Origin: Nocardia niwae NBRC 108934 = DSM 45340
GTDB taxonomy: Bacteria; Actinomycetota; Actinomycetes; Mycobacteriales; Mycobacteriaceae
Direction of reading: 5' to 3'
Length of the DNA: 64,000 nucleotides
Assembly: GCF_001613465.1 (NCBI RefSeq)
Contig: NZ_BDCK01000036.1
Span: forward strand, 30,728 to 94,727
The translations under genes were made by a program, and so were the position numbers. The notes under the pieces were generated by a model, which made no database searches, was not told the origin of the DNA, and worked only from the letters and a program-made list of their open reading frames with translations. Position 1 is the first letter of the stretch. Each line of letters opens with the position of its first letter. Below, in pieces: positions 31,559 to 39,484 of this stretch.

Positions 31559-32394
31559 GTCGCGTCACCGCTCGCCGCCGGATGCGCCGGATCACTCCCG
31601 GTGCGGACATCCAGCGTCCGGACACCCTCGCCGTCGAGGAGCCGCTGGAAATCCGCCTCGGCGGGCAGTCGCTGACGGTCACCATGCGCACACCGGGCGC
31701 CGACATCGATCTGGTGCACGGATTCCTGTTGAGCGAGGGCATCATCGGCTCTGCCGAGGACATCGTGGCGGCCCGTTACTGTGCGGGCACCGACGACGAG
31801 GGCCGCAACACCTACAACGTCCTCGATCTCACCCTGCGCACCTCCGTGCCGGTGCGGACCCGTTCCTTCCTCACCACCGGAGCCTGCGGGCTGTGCGGCA
31901 AGACCGCTCTGGACGAAGTCCGCACCCGCACCCGATTTCCCCTGTCCCCCGGCGGCCCCGCGGTGGACACCCGCGTCCTGGCCGCCTTGCCGGACAGCCT
32001 GCGCGACCGCCAGTCCGTCTTCGACGCCACCGGCGGCCTGCACGCCGCCGGCCTGTTCACCTCCGAGGGCAGGCCACTGGCCGTGCGCGAGGACATCGGC
32101 AGGCACAATGCCGTCGACAAGGTGATCGGCTGGGCGCTCCGCGAAACTCGCGTACCCGGCCATGATCTCGTACTGATCGTCAGCGGGCGCGCCTCCTTCG
32201 AACTGGTGCAGAAAGCCGTCATGGCCGGGATTCCGATACTCGGCGCGGTCTCCGCGCCCAGTTCGCTTGCCGTCGACCTCGCTGCCGAGGCCGGGCTCAC
32301 CCTGGTCGGCTTCCTCCGCGGCGACACCATGAACATCTACAGCGCCCCCGAACGAGTCCACCGTGCCCCGGGTGCCGACTCGTTGTTGGCCTGA
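31555..32394 (+). CDS. fdhD: FdhD, sulfur carrier for formate-dehydrogenase molybdenum cofactor
   Basis: 279 residues. FdhD passes sulfur from the IscS cysteine desulfurase to the Mo-bis-MGD cofactor of formate dehydrogenases. Visible signatures are DLVHGFLLSEGII, the paired-cysteine loop TTGACGLCGKTALD, ATGGLHAAGLF, REDIGRHNAVDKVIG and the end GDTMNIYSAPERV. The ATG at 31555 overlaps the stop of the repeat ORF. Directly downstream of the FdhF-like gene on the same strand, as in M. tuberculosis (Rv2899c beside Rv2900c), it is the dedicated maturation partner. Confidence 0.96.
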   Translation: MSRVTARRRMRRITPGADIQRPDTLAVEEPLEIRLGGQSLTVTMRTPGADIDLVHGFLLSEGIIGSAEDIVAARYCAGTDDEGRNTYNVLDLTLRTSVPVRTRSFLTTGACGLCGKTALDEVRTRTRFPLSPGGPAVDTRVLAALPDSLRDRQSVFDATGGLHAAGLFTSEGRPLAVREDIGRHNAVDKVIGWALRETRVPGHDLVLIVSGRASFELVQKAVMAGIPILGAVSAPSSLAVDLAAEAGLTLVGFLRGDTMNIYSAPERVHRAPGADSLLA

Positions 32395-32474
32395 CTCACT
32401 ATTGCCCGCGCCGGGTACCCGTTTTACCGTGACTGCACGGAGCCGGAACGGGTTCGGCGAGAACGGAGCGGCCG

Positions 32475-33056
32475 ATGCGGATCTCGGTGGAGGGGAATTC
32501 CGATGGCCTGCGGGTGCGGATGCGATTCCAGCAGTACCGCCGCCTGTTGCTCACGCGCATCGTGCTGGCCGTCTTGGCGGTGCAAGGAGCGATCGTCGGC
32601 CTCTGGGCCACCCTCGCGCCGCAGTCCTGGTACACCAGTTTTCCGGGGTTCGGCATCCGGTGGGTGGCGGCGGACGGCCCGTACAACCACCATCTGGCCG
32701 CCGACGTCGGGTCCTTCTTCCTGGCGCTGACAGCGGTGACGATCGCCGCGCTGGTGGTCAACCGGGTCACGGCGGCCCGGCTCGCCGGCATCGGCTGGCT
32801 GACCTTCGGCGTCCCCCATTTCCTGTACCACGTTCTCCACCACCCCGCCGGGCTCGGCGCGGCCAGCTTCACGGCCAGCGTGATCGCGGCTTTCCTGCTC
32901 GTGGCCGGTGGAGCGGTGTGTGTCTTCGTGCCGCCGCGCGGCGACCTGCCGCTGTCGGACCCGCAGCCGGTCACCCTGCGTTTTCCGCGCCGCCGTCCGC
33001 GCGCCTCCGCCGATCGGCGAGCCCGGGACGCCCGTGGGAGATCACCACGGGCGTGA
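32475..33056 (+). CDS. Four-helix membrane protein, function unknown
   Basis: 193 residues. A hydrophilic N-terminus of about 25 residues precedes four hydrophobic segments (roughly 26-47, 72-96, 99-122 and 129-152) and a basic Arg-rich tail. The loop after segment 1 contains PGFGIRWVAADGPYNHH, and segment 3 ends in PHFLYHVLHHP, so there are several membrane-proximal histidines. I do not recognise a specific family, although the layout resembles DUF4345/DUF4383-like small membrane proteins. The start is the ATG at 32475 after ACGGAGCGG. It stands 80 bases after fdhD and could be in the same transcript. Confidence 0.75.
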   Translation: MRISVEGNSDGLRVRMRFQQYRRLLLTRIVLAVLAVQGAIVGLWATLAPQSWYTSFPGFGIRWVAADGPYNHHLAADVGSFFLALTAVTIAALVVNRVTAARLAGIGWLTFGVPHFLYHVLHHPAGLGAASFTASVIAAFLLVAGGAVCVFVPPRGDLPLSDPQPVTLRFPRRRPRASADRRARDARGRSPRA

Positions 33057-33103
33057 TCCGGTGCGTCCACGGATGACCCCGCGGCCGCCGAATTCCCCGC
33101 CCG

Positions 33104-33418
33104 TCAGTCCTTCAGCGCTTCGAGCAGTGCCGCGCGCTGACGCGCGCCCAGACCACCGATGCGGCGATCCTCGGGGATCTCCGCCTGGTCCATCAACTTG
33201 GCGGCCTTCACCGGCCCGACACCGGGCAGCGCTTTGATCACCGCGGCCACCTTGGTCTTCTTGACCAGCTCGTCGGAGTCGGCCTTCTTCAGCAGGTCCG
33301 CGACCGAGACCTTGCCCTCCTTCACCTTGCCGATCAGTTCGGAGCGTGCCTTGCGGACCGCAGCCGCCTTGGCCAAGGCCTCGGTGCGCTGCTCTGCGGT
33401 CATGGTAGGCAGTGCCAT
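33104..33418 (-). CDS. Actinobacterial integration host factor (mIHF/sIHF type)
   Basis: 104 residues, the standard length. It has MALPTMTAEQRTEALAKAA at the N-terminus, the helix-two-turn-helix segment KVAAVIKALPGVGPVKAAKLM and the GLGARQRAALLEAL end that contacts DNA. The middle (KVKEGKVSVADLLKKADSDE) differs clearly from the classical gmk-linked mIHF as I remember it, and gmk is not adjacent here, so this may be a second, divergent copy. The protein binds and bends DNA as a nucleoid factor. A GGAGGA sequence precedes the ATG; another ATG five codons downstream is possible. Confidence 0.9.
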   Translation of the reverse strand: MALPTMTAEQRTEALAKAAAVRKARSELIGKVKEGKVSVADLLKKADSDELVKKTKVAAVIKALPGVGPVKAAKLMDQAEIPEDRRIGGLGARQRAALLEALKD

Positions 33419-33794
33419 GTCTCCTCCGCTTCCACTCGTCACTCGAACGTCTGGTTGACCGGACCGAGTAAACAGCACGGCACCGGGCGCGCAAGCTCGA
33501 CACACCGGGGCACGAGCAGCGGAAATGGCGATGAATTTCCCCGATCGACGCCGTCGGAACCGGTAACCGTCCGATGCACGACGGGCGAAAAGGACGAAAG
33601 GAACACCGGTAACGCGGGGGCCGCGGTTCCCGACAGAATCAGCAGATGACGAACGCGGGCCATGGTTCAACGGCGAACCGGGGGGATCAACGGCGATCCC
33701 CCGAGTCCGGACGGTCGCTCACCGGAGAACGCCGTCCAGATCCCGCGACAATCGAGCGACAGCGCGCCGCGCACAGCCGTGACAGCATGGCGGC
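33419..33794. other. 376-base intergenic region upstream of the IHF-like gene
   Basis: It lies between the minus-strand IHF-like gene and the plus-strand AraC gene. Apart from the promoter candidate at 33467-33494 I see no gene, RNA or repeat. Several short open frames cross it without domain content. Confidence 0.5.
33467..33494 (-). promoter_or_regulatory. Candidate promoter of the IHF-like gene
   Basis: On the minus strand TTGCGC (33494-33489) and TTTACT (33472-33467) are 16 bases apart, 49 bases upstream of the start codon at 33418. Confidence 0.35.
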
Positions 33795-34589
33795 ATGGCG
33801 CCGAGCACTTCGCCGGGCACGCCCTCGTCCGCGGTTCTGTGGCTGTGGGCCGGGCAGGCGATCTATCGCGGGCCATCGCTGCGTCTGCAGGCGCATTCGA
33901 CCGCGGTCGACTGCCTTGCCGTAGGGGTGGACGCTCCGTTCACATTGGAGGCCGACGGCGGCGCGCACATCTTGCGCAGCGCGCTGATTCCGCCGCGCCG
34001 GATGCACCGGCTGATCGCGGGCGGCGGCCAGATGCTGTTCTGTTATCTCGACCCGGGCTCCCGCGGCGCCCGGGCATGCCGCGACCGGATGTCGCGGTGG
34101 CACAACGAATTCGGACTGGATCACCGAGCGGAGGCCGCGCTGGCCGCCGCCGCGACCGGAGCGCGCCCCGATCCGCGCGCGCTGGCCGGACTCGCCGCGA
34201 TCGCGCCGACGCCCGCGACGGACCGTCGAGTAGCGGAGGCGATGGCGACCCTGCTCGCCCATCCGGCGCGAGATGTCCCAGCAGGCCGGTTCGCCGCCGC
34301 CGCGCATCTGTCGGAGTCGCGCTTCCTGCACCTGTTCGCCGCCCAGGCGGGGACGTCGTTCCGCCGGTACCGGCTCTGGGGCAGGATGCTCGGCGCCGGA
34401 CGCGCCGTCGCCGAGGGCGCGAACCTCACCGTGGCGGCGGCCCACGCGGGATTCGCCAGTCCTTCGCATTTCAGTGACGCCTTCCGCACTCTGTTCGGGC
34501 TGTCGGCCACCGCGCTGCTCGCGACGGGGGTCCGGATCGTCGTGCTGGACGAGGCGGAAGGGATCGAATCGGGCGCGCGACCTTGCTAG
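33795..34589 (+). CDS. AraC-family transcriptional regulator
   Basis: 264 residues. The N-terminal 140 residues are a cupin-like sensing domain (LWLWAGQAIYRGPSLRLQAH, a short GVDAPFTL barrel strand and a PPRRMHRLI strand). The C-terminal double HTH (about 165-245) shows FAAAAHLSESRFLHLFAAQA, a FRRYRLWGRMLGA helix and the second-HTH signature AAAHAGFASPSHFSDAFRTLFG. It lies 39 bases upstream of the isomerase-like gene in the same direction, but the KstR-type box and a separate ribosome-binding site suggest the downstream gene has its own promoter. Confidence 0.9.
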   Translation: MAPSTSPGTPSSAVLWLWAGQAIYRGPSLRLQAHSTAVDCLAVGVDAPFTLEADGGAHILRSALIPPRRMHRLIAGGGQMLFCYLDPGSRGARACRDRMSRWHNEFGLDHRAEAALAAAATGARPDPRALAGLAAIAPTPATDRRVAEAMATLLAHPARDVPAGRFAAAAHLSESRFLHLFAAQAGTSFRRYRLWGRMLGAGRAVAEGANLTVAAAHAGFASPSHFSDAFRTLFGLSATALLATGVRIVVLDEAEGIESGARPC

Positions 34590-34598
34590 GCTAGAAAC

Positions 34599-34612
34599 TA
34601 GAACACGTTTCA
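34599..34612. promoter_or_regulatory. KstR-type operator (TNNAACNNGTTNNA)
   Basis: TAGAACACGTTTCA fits the 14-bp KstR consensus at every fixed position. KstR is the TetR repressor of cholesterol-catabolic genes in Mycobacterium and Rhodococcus. The box is 16 bases upstream of the isomerase-like gene's ATG at 34629. Confidence 0.6.
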
Positions 34613-34628
34613 CTTCGGAGGAGACTCG

Positions 34629-35006
34629 ATGGCCAAACAGATCCGCGACGTGGTCGAGCAGTACGTCAAGCTGGTCGGCTCGGGGCCGACCGAGGACATC
34701 GTCGAGCTGTACGCGCCCGACGCGATCGTGGAGGATCCGGTCGGCACCCCGCCCAAGCGGGGCCACGCCGCCATCCGCGAGTTCTACGAGGTGATCGCTG
34801 CACTCGATCGGGAGACCGAGCTGCGGCCCGAGGACGTCAGGATCGCGGGCAATCAGGCCGCGTTCCCGTTCACCATCGTCACCAAGGTCGGTGGACAGCG
34901 CTTCGTCCTGTCGCCGATCGACGTGATGGAGTTCGACGAGGAGGGCCGGATCACCGGGATGCGCGCCTACTGGAGCCAGGAGGACATGCGGGTCGAGCCC
35001 GAGTAG
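34629..35006 (+). CDS. SnoaL/ketosteroid-isomerase-like protein
   Basis: 125 residues, the size of delta5-3-ketosteroid isomerases. The cone-shaped NTF2-like fold is indicated by VVEQYVKLVGSGPTEDIVEL, the YAPDAIVEDPVGTPPKRG loop (D in ADAIVEDP-type positions) and an FDEEGRITGMRAYWS end. KSI proteins move a double bond in steroid nuclei; many NTF2-like relatives have other roles. The KstR-type box immediately upstream supports a steroid role. A strong GGAGGAG ribosome-binding site precedes the ATG. An AhpD-like gene follows 108 bases downstream. Confidence 0.8.
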   Translation: MAKQIRDVVEQYVKLVGSGPTEDIVELYAPDAIVEDPVGTPPKRGHAAIREFYEVIAALDRETELRPEDVRIAGNQAAFPFTIVTKVGGQRFVLSPIDVMEFDEEGRITGMRAYWSQEDMRVEPE

Positions 35007-35114
35007 CACGCGCGGCGGCCGGGTGCGCCACGTCACATCGCGGCCCCATCACATTCCGGCACGGTCTCTCGTCCGAGAAGTAGGAACCAGATCCGCTGAT
35101 CGAAGGAGATCGAC

Positions 35115-35684
35115 ATGGGCGCCACCCGTATCGCCGCCGTCACCCCGCAGCAGGCCGGACCGACGACCAAGCTGCTCTACCGGCTGGCCAAGCGCCGCTT
35201 CCGCGAAGTGCCGGAGCCCTTCGCCGTCACCGCCAACCATCCCGGACTGCTGACCGCGAGCGCGGTGCACGAGACGATGGTGGACAAGGCCAGCAACGCC
35301 CTGCCTGCCGTCATCCGGGAAATCGCCGTCTATCGCACGGCGTGGACGATCGGCTGTTCCTGGTGCGTCGACTTCGGCGCCATGCTCATGCGCCTGGGCG
35401 AACTGGACGTCGCACGGCTCGAGCACATCGCCGACTACGCGACCTCGCCGCTGTACTCCGAGGACGAGCGCGCCGCCATCGCCTACGCCGACGCGATGAC
35501 GGCCACGCCGACGGCGGTCACCGACGAGCAGGTCGCCGACCTGGAGCGGCGCTTCGGCCGAGCCGGCGTCGTGGAACTCAGCTATCACATCGCACTGGAA
35601 AACTCACGCGCCCGGTTCAATTCGGCCCTCGGGATCACCGCGCAGGGCTTCAGCACCGATTCGTGCCGGGTGCCATGGGCGTGA
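35115..35684 (+). CDS. Carboxymuconolactone decarboxylase / AhpD-like protein
   Basis: 189 residues. The AhpD-like all-helical fold is marked by the CxxC segment WTIGCSWCVDFGAML with nearby acidic residues, and by VREIAVYRT-type helices before it. Members are alkylhydroperoxidases or CMD-like decarboxylases; the CSWC pair fits a thiol-peroxidase role. GAAGGAGATC is an excellent ribosome-binding site. The preceding isomerase gene is in the same direction, so both may respond to the same signal. A GC-rich hairpin follows the stop. Confidence 0.85.
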   Translation: MGATRIAAVTPQQAGPTTKLLYRLAKRRFREVPEPFAVTANHPGLLTASAVHETMVDKASNALPAVIREIAVYRTAWTIGCSWCVDFGAMLMRLGELDVARLEHIADYATSPLYSEDERAAIAYADAMTATPTAVTDEQVADLERRFGRAGVVELSYHIALENSRARFNSALGITAQGFSTDSCRVPWA

Positions 35685-35690
35685 AAAGAC

Positions 35691-35738
35691 CGCGGCGCTG
35701 CGGGCAAGGTCGGGTCGACCTGGTCTTTCAGCGCCGCG
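35691..35738 (+). terminator. Hairpin after the AhpD-like gene, with crossed outer repeat
   Basis: CGCGGCGCTG (35691-35700) pairs perfectly with CAGCGCCGCG (35729-35738); GGTCG and CGACC form a small inner stem. A TGAAAAGACC just before the first arm also pairs with GGTCTTTCA that sits between the arms (35722-35730), an order that would give alternative or pseudoknotted folds. No U-tract follows. Confidence 0.5.
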
Positions 35739-35907
35739 TGTACTCCGGACTGTCGCTACGGCCCGGAATGCACTAAGAATATGAGATGTTGACGTCGCCT
35801 GGCCGGATCGCGGTCGGCGAACTGCCGTGGCGAATGTCGCCGAACGGCGGGCCGTGCCGGCGTCTTCGGTTTCTCGAGTTCCCCTCCGCTCAACCGTTTG
35901 GAGCCGC

Positions 35908-36789
35908 ATGCTCGACGAACAGGCCACGGACGACGATGTCGTACGGCTGGCGAGACGAGTCGAGAAGGCCCGCGGCCGTCTCGCCTACCAGTTCGACCCG
36001 GCGCTGACCGGCGCGCTGTCGGAGGAGGAACTGCTCGCGGAACGCGAACTGGCCGAACGTATCCGGACCCAGGATCGCGACCAGCGCTGGAAGCATGCCG
36101 AGGCGTCCGCCTCGGCCTCCGACCGCGCGCGGCACACCGCGGAGGCCATCGAGAAGGCCGAGATCAGGGACCTGCTGCTGGCGCGCAAGGCCATCGCCGC
36201 ACAGCGGCGCGCGTCCAGCCCGCATGCCAGGCTGGCGTCGCTGTACCGGCACCGCTCCTGGTCGCTCGGGGCGCTGGCGGGTGTGGTGGCCGCAGGAATG
36301 CTGTGGTCGGCGGTCAATGTGCAGCACAACATCGCGCCGGGCGGACCGACCGATCCGCTGTACTGGTTCAGCTACCTGCTCGAGGCCATGATCAGCGTGT
36401 CGCTGATCATCATCATGATCGGCACCAACAAGGTCACCGAGTGGGGCGTGCTGGACAACCGCAGCCAGGTGGCGGCGGCCGAGGTCGCCTTGCTCGCGCT
36501 CACCGTCGGATTGAACACCTACCCGTATGTGAGTGCCGGACGGTGGTTCGACGCTGCCGTGCACGGCGTCGCCCCGGTGATGATCGGCGTCGCGCTGCTG
36601 ATCCACGACGCCGCGAGCGCCCGATACGGACGCGCCATCAGCTACGCCACCGAGCAGGTACGGAATCTGCCCGACCCGACCGGGCACGAGCCCTTGCCGG
36701 AACACTCCTCGGAGGACGTCCGCACCGGCGCGGACACCGTCCTTTCGCTGGATCTGCACGCCCCGGTGATGCAAGGCGCGCACAGCTAG
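35908..36789 (+). CDS. Membrane protein with N-terminal helical region, function unknown
   Basis: 293 residues from the ATG at 35908 (TTGGAG just upstream); an in-frame GTG at 35827 would add 27 residues without a ribosome-binding site. Residues 1-110 are charged and probably coiled-coil (LARRVEKARGRLAYQ, ELLAERELAERIRTQDRD). Four hydrophobic segments follow (roughly 117-137, 153-175, 188-210 and 217-240), then an acidic tail. The pattern recalls SpdB/DUF2637-type membrane proteins of actinobacterial mobile elements, but no integrase or transfer genes are near. I do not assign a function. Confidence 0.7.
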   Translation: MLDEQATDDDVVRLARRVEKARGRLAYQFDPALTGALSEEELLAERELAERIRTQDRDQRWKHAEASASASDRARHTAEAIEKAEIRDLLLARKAIAAQRRASSPHARLASLYRHRSWSLGALAGVVAAGMLWSAVNVQHNIAPGGPTDPLYWFSYLLEAMISVSLIIIMIGTNKVTEWGVLDNRSQVAAAEVALLALTVGLNTYPYVSAGRWFDAAVHGVAPVMIGVALLIHDAASARYGRAISYATEQVRNLPDPTGHEPLPEHSSEDVRTGADTVLSLDLHAPVMQGAHS

Positions 36790-36894
36790 ATATCGTCCCG
36801 CCCCGCAACGGAAGTCGTCCCCCCTCGCGGGGCCGCCTGCCGACGGCGCGAGCCGCCGCGTGCAGAGCGGCACTCACCCACCGCGGCGGACTTC

Positions 36895-37158
36895 CTAGTA
36901 CGGGTACCGCCGTTCGACCGCGTCCTTGGCCTCTTTGAGCCCGCATCCCGTGAGCTCGCGATATCGCTTGATCGCGTGAATCTTCCTGCCTTGCATCAGG
37001 AGTGCGTCGATCTCGACCATACCGTCGCCTCGCGGGACCGGCGGCGCGGCGCGCGGCGGCGCGACCGCAGGCGCCTCGATGCCCAGCTGGGCCATGATCA
37101 GATCGAGCTTGAGGTGCAACGCGTCGACCTTGCGTTCCAAGCGCCGGTTGGCAAACAT
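36895..37158 (-). CDS. Small protein with ribosomal L7/L12 C-terminal-like domain
   Basis: 87 residues. The first half is a helix (NRRLERKVDALHLKLDLIMAQ) and a Pro/Ala linker; the second half, MQGRKIHAIKRYRELTGCGL followed by KEAKDAVERR, closely resembles the factor-binding C-terminal domain of L7/L12 (KI-x-VIK-x-VRE-x-TGLGLKEAKDLVE). It lacks the L12 N-terminal stalk-binding domain, so it is not the ribosomal stalk protein itself. Such truncated relatives are common in actinobacteria; their role is not known to me. It is 24 bases downstream of the STAS-domain gene on the same strand, probably one transcript. Confidence 0.75.
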   Translation of the reverse strand: MFANRRLERKVDALHLKLDLIMAQLGIEAPAVAPPRAAPPVPRGDGMVEIDALLMQGRKIHAIKRYRELTGCGLKEAKDAVERRYPY

Positions 37159-37182
37159 GATCCGATCGTAACGACCGGCGCA

Positions 37183-37593
37183 TCAAGCCGCGTCGAGCAC
37201 GGCGTCGGCGAGGCTCGTCACGGTCTCGAAGCGCCCGAGATCGTCGGCCAGCCGCAACAGCCGGTCCACGCATCGGGTGCCGGTGACCAGGCGCAGCCTG
37301 CGACCGGTCTGCGTCAGCACGGACCGTACGTCGACCAGGACGTACAAACCGGCGACGCCGAAGAACGTCACCTTGGATAGATCGACGACCACGAGCGGCG
37401 CCGCTGTCCCCAGCGAGCCGATCACCCTGCGACGGAACACCTCGACGGTGTAGTGGTCGACCTCGCCCGCGAGCGCGCAGAGCGTGACCAGGTCGCTCGG
37501 GGCGGTGACGGAGATCTTCAGCCGCTCAGCGGGGTGATCGGCATTGCGAGCAGCGTTGAGAACGTACGTGGGGTTGGCCAAGCCTGCCGACAT
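37183..37593 (-). CDS. STAS-domain protein, anti-sigma factor antagonist-like
   Basis: 136 residues. The STAS fold covers about 28-125 (LVTLCALAGEVDHYTVEVFR, VVVDLSKVTFFGVAGLYVLV, RRLRLVTGT). In SpoIIAA-type antagonists the loop after VDLSxVTF carries DSSG, whose serine is phosphorylated by the anti-sigma kinase; here it reads GVAG, so that phosphosite is missing. The protein may be a constitutive binder or sense something else. No RsbW-like kinase or sigma factor gene is next to it. It sits directly upstream of clpX on the minus strand. Confidence 0.85.
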   Translation of the reverse strand: MSAGLANPTYVLNAARNADHPAERLKISVTAPSDLVTLCALAGEVDHYTVEVFRRRVIGSLGTAAPLVVVDLSKVTFFGVAGLYVLVDVRSVLTQTGRRLRLVTGTRCVDRLLRLADDLGRFETVTSLADAVLDAA

Positions 37594-37742
37594 GAGGACC
37601 TCGGTCCTGTCGCCCGCAGCGAATCGCCGGATGGCACGCTCGCGGGTACTGAGGCGCTCCGGACGACACGTCCGCCGGAACTAGGCTGTTTGCTTCAACC
37701 CTCACGAAGGAGTACCCCCGAGGGCCGGTCGCTACACCTGTA

Positions 37743-39023
37743 TTACGCCGACTTCTCCCGGCGCTCCGGGCGCTGCGGCTTACGCGGCACGATGGTGGGC
37801 AGCACGTTGTCGTTGACCGTGTCCGCGTTCACGACCACCTTCGCGACGTCGTCGCGGCTGGGGATGTCGTACATCGCGGGCTGCAGGACCTCTTCCATGA
37901 TCGCCCGCAGGCCGCGCGCGCCGGTGCCCCGCAGGATCGCCTGATCGGCGACGGCCTCCAGCGCGTCGTCGGTGAACTCGAGGTCGACCCCGTCCATCTC
38001 GAACAACCGGACATACTGCTTGACCAGCGCGTTCTTCGGCTCGGAGAGAATCTTGACCAGCGATTCCTTGTCCAGATTGGTCACCGAGGCCACGACGGGC
38101 AGACGGCCGATGAACTCGGGGATCAAGCCGAACTTGATCAGGTCCTCGGGCATGACCTCCGCGAAGTGATCGGTGGTGTCGATCTCGGCCTTGGACCGCA
38201 CCTCGGCGCCGAAACCGATACCGCGGTGGCCGGTGCGGTCGGAGATGATCTTCTCCAGACCGGCGAAAGCGCCCGCCACGATGAACAGCACGTTGGTGGT
38301 GTCGATCTGGATGAACTCCTGGTGCGGGTGCTTGCGCCCGCCCTGCGGCGGCACGCTCGCCTGGGTGCCCTCCAGGATTTTCAGCAGAGCCTGCTGCACG
38401 CCCTCACCGGACACATCGCGGGTGATCGACGGGTTCTCGCTCTTGCGGGCGATCTTGTCGACCTCGTCGATGTAGATGATGCCGGTCTCGGCGCGCTTGA
38501 CGTCGTAGTCGGCGGCCTGGATCAGCTTCAGGAGGATGTTCTCGACGTCCTCGCCGACATATCCGGCCTCGGTCAGCGCGGTGGCGTCGGCGATGGCGAA
38601 CGGCACGTTCAGCATCTTCGCCAACGTCTGGGCCAGGTAGGTCTTGCCACAGCCGGTGGGACCCAGCATCAAGATGTTGGACTTGGCCAGCTCGACGGTC
38701 TCGCCGCGGCTGTCGCGACCCTTGTCACCGGCCTGGATGCGCTTGTAGTGGTTGTAGACGGCCACCGCGAGAGTGCGCTTGGCGGTGTCCTGGCCGATGA
38801 CGTAGTTCTCCAGGAAGTCCCGGATCTCGGCCGGCTTGGGCAGCTCATCGAGCTTCACCTCGCTGGACTCGGCGAGTTCCTCCTCGATGATCTCGTTGCA
38901 GAGATCGATGCACTCGTCGCAGATGTACACCCCTGGTCCCGCAATGAGCTTCTTGACCTGCTTCTGGCTCTTTCCGCAGAACGAGCACTTCAGCAGATCG
39001 CCGCCATCTCCGATGCGCGCCAT
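37743..39023 (-). CDS. clpX: ATP-dependent Clp protease ATP-binding subunit ClpX
   Basis: 426 residues, identical in length to the mycobacterial protein as I recall it. An N-terminal zinc-binding domain has C13/C16 (KCSFCGK) and C35/C38 (ICDECIDLC). The AAA+ domain has Walker A GPTGCGKTYLAQ near 120, Walker B IIYIDEVDKIA, GYVGEDVENIL and the sensor-2 end RGTGARGLRAIME. ClpX unfolds substrates and feeds them to ClpP1P2. The ATG at 39023 begins the zinc domain; upstream codons in frame are not conserved. It is separated from clpP2 by 461 bases and so probably has its own promoter. Confidence 0.98.
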   Translation of the reverse strand: MARIGDGGDLLKCSFCGKSQKQVKKLIAGPGVYICDECIDLCNEIIEEELAESSEVKLDELPKPAEIRDFLENYVIGQDTAKRTLAVAVYNHYKRIQAGDKGRDSRGETVELAKSNILMLGPTGCGKTYLAQTLAKMLNVPFAIADATALTEAGYVGEDVENILLKLIQAADYDVKRAETGIIYIDEVDKIARKSENPSITRDVSGEGVQQALLKILEGTQASVPPQGGRKHPHQEFIQIDTTNVLFIVAGAFAGLEKIISDRTGHRGIGFGAEVRSKAEIDTTDHFAEVMPEDLIKFGLIPEFIGRLPVVASVTNLDKESLVKILSEPKNALVKQYVRLFEMDGVDLEFTDDALEAVADQAILRGTGARGLRAIMEEVLQPAMYDIPSRDDVAKVVVNADTVNDNVLPTIVPRKPQRPERREKSA

Positions 39024-39484
39024 CTCGTGGGTCCCTACTTCCTTGTCCGCGTGCAACCGTCCGTCCAGGTTGCCAGCTGTCCACCACTTTCGCAGCCGCA
39101 AACGCATCGGCTGATCCGTGGCCGGTGGGCAGTGCTGTCAACCGGGAGCAAAGGTCCCTAGGTTGACCGTACCCGGTGTTCGGGATGGAGGTCGACAACT
39201 CGCGCATGTTTCTCGCGCGGGTTGTGCGAGTCGTCACGACGCCGAAAGACGAAGCGCCCGCCGGATCGGACAATCGAGACCTCCGGACCGCCCAGCGCGC
39301 CACGCCGGGGTTCGAACACATTCTCGAACCCGCGGCGGCGCGTAAACGGTCCGGCCGGGCGGCATGCCCCATTGCGTACTTCCCGGCCGGAATTCCCTGT
39401 CATAGAGCGAATTCGAGCGAATCGCCGCCGGGATCGGCAATTCGCACCGCCGTCCCGGCCCGTCCGGAAACGACGATCGGCGCC
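39024..39484. other. Intergenic region between clpP2 and clpX
   Basis: 461 bases. It holds the clpP2 terminator-like hairpin (39417-39445) and presumably the clpX promoter; a TTGACA lies at 39141-39136 on the minus strand without a convincing -10. No gene is seen. Confidence 0.5.
39417..39445 (-). terminator. Terminator-like hairpin after clpP1-clpP2
   Basis: An 11-bp stem with one mismatch (39417-39427 with 39435-39445) and a 7-base loop, 40 bases after the clpP2 stop. No clear U-tract follows. Confidence 0.4.

Noticed and set aside
35908..36789. SpdB-like protein as a sign of an integrated conjugative element
   Set aside because: No integrase, replication, tra gene or attachment-site repeat is visible nearby.
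38595..38612. Further copies of the recurring element (GAACGGCACGTTC in clpX; a similar string near 16557 in valS)
   Set aside because: They lie inside conserved coding sequence, lack the left arm and are explained by the encoded residues.
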